Shown one piece after another: positions 51,471 through 58,401 of a stretch of DNA of 64,000 nt (positions are counted from its first letter, which is position 1; each line of letters starts with the position of its first letter). The stretch spans positions 186,001-250,000 of the forward strand of contig NZ_SMFL01000011.1 of assembly GCF_004349265.1 (NCBI RefSeq). The letters run 5' to 3'. The translations under genes and the position numbers were made by a program. The stretch comes from Dyadobacter psychrotolerans. GTDB taxonomy: Bacteria > Bacteroidota > Bacteroidia > Cytophagales > Spirosomataceae. Under the pieces are notes generated by a model. The model made no database searches and was not told where the DNA came from. It saw only the letters and a program-made list of their open reading frames with translations.

Positions 51471-52106
51471 ATGTTAAAAGTGAAACAACTACTGGCGCTT
51501 TGTGCAGCCGTGTTATTCATTAATTCGGCCTTTCTGGTTATTGAGAGCCCCGTTTCCGATCAGAAAGCCAAACCGGTAAAATTGTTTAATGGCAAAGATC
51601 TGACTGGCTGGAAAATCAACGGTACTGAAAAATGGTACGTTGACAAAGGCGAGCTGATCTGTGAAAGCGGGCCCGATAAACAGTATGGCTATCTGACAAC
51701 GGATAAGTTTTACAAAAATTTTGACCTGTCCCTGAAATTCAAACAGGAAGCAAACGGAAACAGCGGTGTATTTTTCCGGTCAACGGTTGATGGTACCAAG
51801 GTTTCGGGCTGGCAGGTAGAAGTTGCTCCGCCAAATCACGATACAGGTGGCGTTTACGAGTCTTATGGCCGGGGATGGCTTGTTCAGATCGAAGATGCAA
51901 AGGAAGGCTTTCTTAAAATGGGGGAATGGAATACACTTCGGATTCGTGTGGTTGATGACAAAGTACAAACCTGGCTGAATGGAAATCCGATGGTCGATTT
52001 CACAGATGCTAAAATCGGTGCGGCTGACGGCTCCATTGCGTTGCAAATTCACGACGGAGGCGGAATTAAAGTCCGCTGGAAAGATATCGTCGTTCAGCAA
52101 CTGTAA
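51471..52106 (+). CDS. DUF1080 (3-keto-disaccharide hydrolase) family secreted protein
   Basis: 211 aa. A signal peptide (~1-22) is followed by one concanavalin-like DUF1080 domain: F-N-G-K-D-L-T-G-W-K at its start, N-S-G-V-F-F-R-S, the G-G-V-Y-E segment, G-E-W-N-T-L-R-I and the terminal I-x-L-Q-I-H-D-G-G-G-I-K-V-R-W. Family members hydrolyse 3-keto-glycosides, but many are uncharacterised. The ATG at 51471 is preferred because it begins the signal peptide; upstream in-frame codons would precede it with 16 polar residues. Confidence 0.88.
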   Translation: MLKVKQLLALCAAVLFINSAFLVIESPVSDQKAKPVKLFNGKDLTGWKINGTEKWYVDKGELICESGPDKQYGYLTTDKFYKNFDLSLKFKQEANGNSGVFFRSTVDGTKVSGWQVEVAPPNHDTGGVYESYGRGWLVQIEDAKEGFLKMGEWNTLRIRVVDDKVQTWLNGNPMVDFTDAKIGAADGSIALQIHDGGGIKVRWKDIVVQQL

Positions 52107-52121
52107 AAAGCTGATCGGGGA

Positions 52122-52135
52122 TGTGAAATTTCACA
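52122..52135. promoter_or_regulatory. 14-bp perfect palindrome, CRP/FNR-like operator candidate
   Basis: TGTGAAATTTCACA is fully self-complementary. It has the TGTGA half-site of CRP-family sites with a 4-bp centre, as in FNR-type 5-4-5 sites. It lies 111 bp before the ATG of the TonB-receptor operon. Confidence 0.45.
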
Positions 52136-52245
52136 CCGGTTTTACATAAGTTCATTCGGCTGAACTTTGCGGTTCGTCGGAAATAGATTACAGAAAAGCT
52201 TCTTGGGTAATAGGTTTGTGTCAACAATCACAAATACTGTTAGCC

Positions 52246-54405
52246 ATGAAGCTTTTTTATTTTATTCTATTTTTAATCGCTGCCCCGGCTTACTCCCAGA
52301 TTTTAATTACCGGCAAGGTTACAGATAAAAAAGGCGGTGCACTCCCGGGCGCTAACGTATTTCTCAAAGGAACTTACGACGGAACCACAACGGACGCAAC
52401 CGGCTCCTTTAGTTTTAGAACAGATGCAAAAGATACAGCCCGTATTTCAGTAAGTTTTGTTGGTTACGAAACCTTTGAGAAAAAAATCAGCCTTCTTGAA
52501 AACGAGATCAGTTTAACTATAAAACTGGAAGAATCTGCAAGTGAGCTGAATACGGTTATCATTACGGCCGGAGCTTTTGAAGCATCGGATGAAAAAAGAA
52601 TGGCTCTTCTGAAACCACTTGATATTGTAACCACGGCAGGCGCAGCAGCTGACATTACCGGAGCCATCCAGTTTTTACCCGGTGCGCAAAGGGTGGGAGA
52701 GCAGGAAGGACTTTTTGTAAGAGGAGGTTCGGGTCAGGAAACAAAAGTGGTTATAGACGGGATGATCGTTCAAAACCCGTTTTTCAGTTCTCTTCCGGAT
52801 GTACAGCAGCGGGGACGTTTCAATCCTTTTATGTTTAAAGGAACTTCATTTAGTACAGGTGGATACTCCGCACAGTACGGACAGGCGCTTTCTTCTGTTC
52901 TTTTGCTAAATACTACGGACAAGGCTGCCAACAACGGATTGGGTATAAGTTTAAATCTTGCCAATGCAGGAGTGAATTATGACTATGCCGGTAAAAATCA
53001 GTCTGTATCAGCAGTTGCTTATTATGGCAACCTGAGACCGCTTTTTGCTTTGGTAAAACAAAATGTGGACTGGCAGCACGCACCGGAATTCAAGGGGTCC
53101 AGCCTGACATATCGTTTAAAAACGGGCAAAAAGGGTTTGCTGAAAGTTTACGGAATGTATTCGGATAGCGATTTAAGTATGAACTCCCGAAATCCGGCAA
53201 GCGAGTCGGGAAAGATGAGGCTAGATTTACATAACCGGAATGCTTTTACCACCAGCACTTATACCGACAGCTGGAAAGAAGGCCGCTGGGCTTTGAATTC
53301 AGGTTTGTCTTACAGCCGCAACCAGGATAACATGTCGTTTGACGGAGCTGATTTTGACCGGTTTGACGAAAGAACACAGGTCAGGGCTGTTATTACCCGC
53401 CTGCTCTCCGGCAATAATTCAGTTCTTTTTGGCGCGGAGGCGCATGTTATTCATCTTCAAAATACAACAAATGGAAAGCTATATGATTTGAATGACCAAT
53501 ATTCCGCTGCCTTTGCAGAAACTGAAATCTATATTACAAGACAGCTCGCAGGAAGGATCGGCTTACGGGGGGAATATTCTTCTTTATTAAACCGATTTAA
53601 TGCGGCTCCAAGATTGTCTTTTGCGTACAAAACCGGCAAGTATAGCCAGGTTTCTCTTGCGGCAGGTCAGTTTTATCAAAATCCGGATTACCGTTACTTG
53701 TATCAAAATAAAAATCTCAATTACGAACGGGCTGATCACGTCATCTTTAATTATCAGATTATCAAAAATCAGCGGACATTCAGAATTGAGACTTTTTACA
53801 AAAATTATGCACAGCTGGTACGTGAATTTACCGGGCAGCCTTTCGACGCAGACCCTTATCGCTTTCCCTGGGGTAAAACAAATAATGGTGGAAATGGTTA
53901 CGCAAAGGGGTTTGACTTTTTCTGGCGTGATCAGAAATCCATAAAAAACTTTGATTACTGGGTGACTTACAGTTATGTCGATTCCAAAAGGTTATTTCAA
54001 CAATTTGATCAGTCGGCGAGCCCAACCTTCATTTCCAATCACAATGCCAGTCTGATTACAAAAAAGTGGTTTGAAAAAATACAGACCAGTTTTAATATGA
54101 CTTACGCTTTCACCAGCAGAAGGCCCTATTACAACCCCAACAATAAAAGTTTTCTGGCTGACCAGACGCCAGCGGTGCATAATTTGAGTATTCAGGCAAG
54201 CAAGCTGCAAACCATCGGCGGAAACCTTGTGATTTTCTATGCCTCAGTTGATAATATTTTGAATACCAAAAATGTCTTTACCTACCGCTACACCCCGGAT
54301 GGGAAAACAAGGTATGCCGTAGGGCCGCAGAGTTACCGCAGCTTTTTTGTGGGCATGCAGATCATGTTGTCAAAAAAAGCAAAAGTTACCAAAGACGATC
54401 TTTAA
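52246..54405 (+). CDS. TonB-dependent receptor with N-terminal carboxypeptidase-regulatory domain
   Basis: 719 aa outer-membrane receptor. Signal peptide (ends A-Y-S-Q, ~18), beta-sandwich regulatory domain (~20-105; G-K-V-T-D-K-K-G-G-A-L-P-G-A-N-V), plug (~115-225; R-G-G-S-G-Q-E-T-K-V-V-I-D-G), then a beta-barrel to the C-terminus. No susD-like partner gene follows, so it is not a classic glycan-uptake pair. It is first in a tight operon with a periplasmic helical protein and a two-component pair (gaps 30, 18 and 4 bp), suggesting that the receptor, or its cargo, is linked to signalling. The substrate is unknown. Confidence 0.9.
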   Translation: MKLFYFILFLIAAPAYSQILITGKVTDKKGGALPGANVFLKGTYDGTTTDATGSFSFRTDAKDTARISVSFVGYETFEKKISLLENEISLTIKLEESASELNTVIITAGAFEASDEKRMALLKPLDIVTTAGAAADITGAIQFLPGAQRVGEQEGLFVRGGSGQETKVVIDGMIVQNPFFSSLPDVQQRGRFNPFMFKGTSFSTGGYSAQYGQALSSVLLLNTTDKAANNGLGISLNLANAGVNYDYAGKNQSVSAVAYYGNLRPLFALVKQNVDWQHAPEFKGSSLTYRLKTGKKGLLKVYGMYSDSDLSMNSRNPASESGKMRLDLHNRNAFTTSTYTDSWKEGRWALNSGLSYSRNQDNMSFDGADFDRFDERTQVRAVITRLLSGNNSVLFGAEAHVIHLQNTTNGKLYDLNDQYSAAFAETEIYITRQLAGRIGLRGEYSSLLNRFNAAPRLSFAYKTGKYSQVSLAAGQFYQNPDYRYLYQNKNLNYERADHVIFNYQIIKNQRTFRIETFYKNYAQLVREFTGQPFDADPYRFPWGKTNNGGNGYAKGFDFFWRDQKSIKNFDYWVTYSYVDSKRLFQQFDQSASPTFISNHNASLITKKWFEKIQTSFNMTYAFTSRRPYYNPNNKSFLADQTPAVHNLSIQASKLQTIGGNLVIFYASVDNILNTKNVFTYRYTPDGKTRYAVGPQSYRSFFVGMQIMLSKKAKVTKDDL

Positions 54406-54435
54406 TTAATCAATTCACCTTTAACATTTTTTACC

Positions 54436-55095
54436 ATGAAGAAGACATCATTTTTTACTCTGTTTGTTTTCCTGCTTTGCTGCAAAGTTTTTGCCCAAAA
54501 TGAAAAGTATGTTCAGGCTATGACGGCCACATTAAAAGACATGAACGCTATTGACAGATCGAAACCAGGCACGGCCGCATTGCAGGAAATCGCCAACCGT
54601 TTTGAACGCATTGCTACAGCAGAACAGAAGGAATGGCTGCCAAGGTATCATGCTGCTTATTGTTATGTACAAATGAGTTTGATGGGAGGGACCGTTCTGG
54701 AGAAGGACCAGTATCTTGACAAAGCGGAAGCTTTTTTGAAACAGGCTGAAACAATTTTAGGGAAAACGAGCGACGAAACGGCGGTTCTGCGGGCCAACTT
54801 ATCTCAAATGCGCCTGGCAGCAGATGGAATGAACCGCTGGCAATCGGAAGGGCCGAAATTTGCACAATTTATTGAAGAAGCAAAAAAGCTAAATCCTGAA
54901 AATCCCAGAATCTATTATCTGGAAGGGTCGGGCCTGTTTTTTACACCTGAGCAGTTTGGCGGAGGTAAAAAGATAGCAAAACCGGTTCTTGAAAAAGCAT
55001 TGGAAAAATTCTCTACCTTCAAACCTGAGTCGGCAATTCATCCGAACTGGGGGAAAATGGAAACCGAATGGATGCTTTCTCAGGGTAATCAATAA
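54436..55095 (+). CDS. Periplasmic helical (TPR-like) protein
   Basis: 219 aa with a cleavable signal peptide (ends C-K-V-F-A-Q, ~21). The mature part is all helical with TPR-like spacing: P-R-Y-H-A-A-Y-C-Y-V-Q, Y-L-D-K-A-E-A-F-L-K-Q-A, L-N-P-E-N-P-R-I-Y-Y-L-E-G. Function is not recognised. Lying between a TonB receptor and a histidine kinase in one operon, it could be the periplasmic link between them; this is inference. Confidence 0.82.
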   Translation: MKKTSFFTLFVFLLCCKVFAQNEKYVQAMTATLKDMNAIDRSKPGTAALQEIANRFERIATAEQKEWLPRYHAAYCYVQMSLMGGTVLEKDQYLDKAEAFLKQAETILGKTSDETAVLRANLSQMRLAADGMNRWQSEGPKFAQFIEEAKKLNPENPRIYYLEGSGLFFTPEQFGGGKKIAKPVLEKALEKFSTFKPESAIHPNWGKMETEWMLSQGNQ

Positions 55096-55113
55096 GAAGA
55101 ACGGAAATTCAAT

Positions 55114-56541
55114 ATGAATGAGAAAACGGTAAACCCTTTAAAGATGACGGCTTCATCATTTGATGGACGGGATTTTAGTAATATGAATCTCGAAAATGCA
55201 GATTTTAGTTTTTCCAGTCTGAGAGGGACCAATTTTGACGGCGCCAATCTTAAAAATGCAAAGATTCGTTTTTCTTCACTGGACCAAACTACTTTTAAGA
55301 ACACCGATTTGCGTAATGCCGATCTGAGTTTCAGCAGCCTTACAGATGTGGATTTAACCGGTGCCAATGTAGAAGGAGCGAATTTTAGTTTTACGTCTCA
55401 AGACAGAACCTTCGAGTGGAAAGATTTCAGCCTGATCGGTTTGATCCAAAACCAGGGGTGGCTTGGAACTACAATTGCGGTAACACTTGGAGCTATTATT
55501 CTTTACGGAATTAACGCAATCGTCTATTTTACTGCTGAAATTTACTTTACATCGGAACCTGTCCGGATTAAATTATATCAATTCCTGATTCTTCAGAATG
55601 TAGCAGCGGGTGTTGTTACTATTCTGATTACACAGTCTTTTTCCGGCTGGCTTGATACGCTGATTAAAAGAATTGCACTCCGGCATCTGGCATTAACTGT
55701 GATTGTATTTGTTGTGAATAATTTTCTCAGTATCGGAATCTTCCTGTTATTCGCAACGAATGTTTTGAAAGACTATCGTGAACGTTATCCCACCGAATCG
55801 GCACAAGATGCACCCTGGTATTGGTATATGTGGGGACCTATTCTTGTCGCTAACGTATTTTACTTTTTAAGCAGACAGGGAAAACAGATTTCACGAAAAA
55901 TATCCGATCAGGAATATCAACTGCTGAATCTTGAAAAACTAAAAACAAGAGCAGAGCTGGATGCATTGCAGGCCAGGATCAATCCGCATTTTTTATATAA
56001 TGCACTTAACAGCATTGCAAGTCTTGTTCACGAAAATCCGGATAAAGCCGAGGAAATGACCTTGCTGCTTTCCAAACTTTTCAGGTATACAACAGGACGC
56101 AACACGGAGGATTACTTTGATACGATCCGAAATGAACTGGAAATGGTGCAGACCTATCTGATGGTCGAAAAAGTGCGTTTTGCGGAAAGGTTAAGGTTTA
56201 CTGTGGAAGTAACGGACGCATCACTTAACGATTTGTTTGTTCCCAAGTTTATACTCCAGCCGATTGTCGAAAACGCCATCAAACACGGAATTTCTAAAAT
56301 GGCGGATCAGGGTGAAATTGTTGTCAGAATTTATGAAAAAGACGTCTGGCTACATTTATGTGTTCATGACAACGGACCGCTTTTTCCGGAATCTATGGGT
56401 GCTGGGTATGGGATCCGCAGTATTCAGGACAAATTGAAATTGCTTTACGGAGAGGATGCCAAGGTCGAACTGCACAACGAACCACAGAAATCGGTAAATA
56501 TCGCCATCAAAAAAACTGCTATTGACCAACATAAGAAATAG
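55114..56541 (+). CDS. LytS-type histidine kinase with N-terminal pentapeptide-repeat domain
   Basis: 475 aa sensor kinase of unusual build. Residues ~13-97 are ~16 uninterrupted pentapeptide repeats (A-D/N-L/F type), and the block F-S-S-L recurs at 33, 53 and 73 (F-T-S at 93), an exact 20-residue period equal to one turn of the four-sided beta-helix. No signal peptide precedes it. Four membrane helices follow (~117-142, 153-175, 190-215, 236-253), then a coiled linker and the His_kinase domain with H292 in I-N-P-H-F-L-Y-N and the ATP-binding N-box in V-E-N-A-I-K-H-G. The helix probably faces the cytoplasm. Last 4 bp before the regulator gene. Confidence 0.9.
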   Translation: MNEKTVNPLKMTASSFDGRDFSNMNLENADFSFSSLRGTNFDGANLKNAKIRFSSLDQTTFKNTDLRNADLSFSSLTDVDLTGANVEGANFSFTSQDRTFEWKDFSLIGLIQNQGWLGTTIAVTLGAIILYGINAIVYFTAEIYFTSEPVRIKLYQFLILQNVAAGVVTILITQSFSGWLDTLIKRIALRHLALTVIVFVVNNFLSIGIFLLFATNVLKDYRERYPTESAQDAPWYWYMWGPILVANVFYFLSRQGKQISRKISDQEYQLLNLEKLKTRAELDALQARINPHFLYNALNSIASLVHENPDKAEEMTLLLSKLFRYTTGRNTEDYFDTIRNELEMVQTYLMVEKVRFAERLRFTVEVTDASLNDLFVPKFILQPIVENAIKHGISKMADQGEIVVRIYEKDVWLHLCVHDNGPLFPESMGAGYGIRSIQDKLKLLYGEDAKVELHNEPQKSVNIAIKKTAIDQHKK

Positions 56542-56545
56542 GACC

Positions 56546-57322
56546 ATGAACTTCCCTCTTAAAACGATATTGATTGACGACGAACCGCTTGCCCTGAGCC
56601 GGCTGCGACGGTTACTTTTAAAATACCCCGAAACCTTTTTGATCGTGGCGGAAGCGCAGAATGGTGGCGAAGGACTGATTGAAATCGACAGGCACCGGCC
56701 CGATCTGATTTTTCTGGATATTGAAATGCCGCTTCTGAATGGATTTGAAATGTTGTCTAAGCTGACAAGGATGCCACTGGTGGTATTTTCCACCGCTTAT
56801 GACCAGTATGCAATTCGTGCCTTTGAAGAAAATTCTGTTGATTATTTATTAAAACCCGTTGAAAATGAACGTCTGCTCAAGACGATAGAGAAACTTCGGA
56901 ATATTACAACCGTGTCTAGTTCTAACGGAAGTAATCCATACTCAGATAATTTACTTAAACTGCTGGAGGAGATGAAACCGAAGAAAGAGATTTTCTCCCT
57001 GTCCGTAAAATCAGGGGACCGTATTTTACTAATTCCGCTGACAGATATCACCCATTTTGAGGCCGATGAAAAATACGTTTTCCTGAATACACTCGACGGA
57101 CAAAAATATCTTTTGAACTACACGCTGACTTCTCTCGAAGAAAAATTGCCCAATCACTATCTTCGGATCAGCCGTGCCGGAATTGTCAACTCACACCACA
57201 TAAAGGAGATACAGAAGCATTTCAACGGCAAGTTCACAATCCTGATGCGCGACAGAAAAGCTTCCCAGCTTTCCAGCGGAAGTACTTACGGTGAAGTTAT
57301 ACGCCATCTTCTTGATAATTAA
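56546..57322 (+). CDS. LytTR-type response regulator
   Basis: 258 aa. Receiver domain (~4-120) with the acidic pair D11-D12, phospho-acceptor D58 in F-L-D-I-E-M-P, Thr/Ser in F-S-T-A and Lys in L-L-K-P. The LytTR DNA-binding domain (~155-255) has H-F-E-A-D-E-K-Y-V, the L-R-I-S-R-A-G-I-V-N segment and the K-H-F-N-G-K-F end. It starts 4 bp after the kinase stop; ATG at 56546 (an in-frame start 24 bp upstream overlaps the kinase gene). Partner of the pentapeptide kinase; targets unknown. Confidence 0.93.
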   Translation: MNFPLKTILIDDEPLALSRLRRLLLKYPETFLIVAEAQNGGEGLIEIDRHRPDLIFLDIEMPLLNGFEMLSKLTRMPLVVFSTAYDQYAIRAFEENSVDYLLKPVENERLLKTIEKLRNITTVSSSNGSNPYSDNLLKLLEEMKPKKEIFSLSVKSGDRILLIPLTDITHFEADEKYVFLNTLDGQKYLLNYTLTSLEEKLPNHYLRISRAGIVNSHHIKEIQKHFNGKFTILMRDRKASQLSSGSTYGEVIRHLLDN

Positions 57323-57642
57323 ACAGATTGCGATATTCTGCTGCGTTGTAAATATAGATTTTGAAGACGCCATACTTATTCCTAAATTGCGCCCCTATTA
57401 AAAATATGCATATAAATTTCGGGAGTTAATGCGCTGTTTATCAGAATGTTTGACGCAGATATTGGTATTTTTGTAGCTGGAAGAAATCAATTACCGACAC
57501 AAAAGCATCCATATCTGCGTATCTGTTTATGACAAAGCGGATGCCCTGGAGGCCCGAAAAGAAAATATTTCGGCGAAATTTTGTTTTATATGCATGCAGG
57601 GTTCATTTGTTTTGTTAAAAAAGGTTAAAGAGTTCAAAAACA
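57323..57642 (+). other. 320-bp intergenic region before uppS
   Basis: No open frame or RNA gene seen. It contains a TAnnTTTG element at 57466-57473 inside an inverted repeat (57453-57462 and 57511-57520) and an AT-rich leader rich in TTTTGTT before uppS. Confidence 0.6.
57453..57520 (+). promoter_or_regulatory. Inverted repeat around a candidate promoter upstream of uppS
   Basis: ACGCAGATAT (57453-57462) and its exact reverse complement ATATCTGCGT (57511-57520) flank TATTTTTG (57466-57473), a TAnnTTTG match. The leader to uppS would be ~160 nt. This could be a paired operator or a long hairpin. Confidence 0.35.
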
Positions 57643-58395
57643 ATGAAGGAACTCATTGATGCAGGCAATCTGCCGAAGCACATAGCCGTTATCATGGACG
57701 GTAACGGGAGATGGGCTCAAAACCAGGGAGCGGCGCGTATTTTCGGACATCGAAATGCGATTAAAGCTGTAAGGGAAGTTACGGAAGGTTGTGCTGAATT
57801 AGGCATATCTTACCTCACCCTCTATGCATTCTCCACAGAAAACTGGGCCCGCCCGGAATATGAAGTGCGTGCATTGATGGAGCTGTTGGTTCAGTCTATC
57901 AGTAACGAATTGCCGACTATGATGAAAAACAATGTCCGGCTGGATACAATTGGTAACACAAAAAGCTTGCCAGGTAGTTGCCAGAGAACATTAACTGAAG
58001 CAATTGAAGCAACCAAGGATAATACGGGGCTCAATTTAATTTTGGCTTTGGGTTACAGCGGAAAGTGGGACATCGTACAGGCCGTGAAAAAGCTTGCAGA
58101 AGATGTTCAAAACGGGGTTCTGAATCCACAGGAAATCAGTGAGGACGCACTTGCAGCCAATCTGGCAACGGGCAGCAGACCGGAAGTTGACCTGATGTTA
58201 AGAACAGGAGGCGATCATCGAATCAGTAATTTCCTGTTATGGCAGATGGCCTATGCTGAATTATATTTTTATGAAAATCTATTTTGGCCTGACTTCAGAA
58301 AAGAACATCTCTATCAGGCAATAATGGCTTACCAAAATACAGAACGTCGTTTTGGTAAAACAGGTGAACAAGTAAAAGCGAATAGTGCTAAGTAG
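57643..58395 (+). CDS. uppS: Isoprenyl transferase (undecaprenyl pyrophosphate synthase type)
   Basis: Makes the C55 lipid carrier for peptidoglycan and glycan export; 250 aa cis-prenyltransferase. The N-terminal H-I-A-V-I-M-D-G-N-G-R-W-A motif carries the catalytic Asp19; F-S-T-E-N-W and the C-terminal D-L-M-L-R-T-G-G motif are intact. Only 6 bp separate it from bamA, so it heads an envelope-biogenesis operon. Confidence 0.97.
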   Translation: MKELIDAGNLPKHIAVIMDGNGRWAQNQGAARIFGHRNAIKAVREVTEGCAELGISYLTLYAFSTENWARPEYEVRALMELLVQSISNELPTMMKNNVRLDTIGNTKSLPGSCQRTLTEAIEATKDNTGLNLILALGYSGKWDIVQAVKKLAEDVQNGVLNPQEISEDALAANLATGSRPEVDLMLRTGGDHRISNFLLWQMAYAELYFYENLFWPDFRKEHLYQAIMAYQNTERRFGKTGEQVKANSAK

Positions 58396-58401
58396 AACAA
58401 T

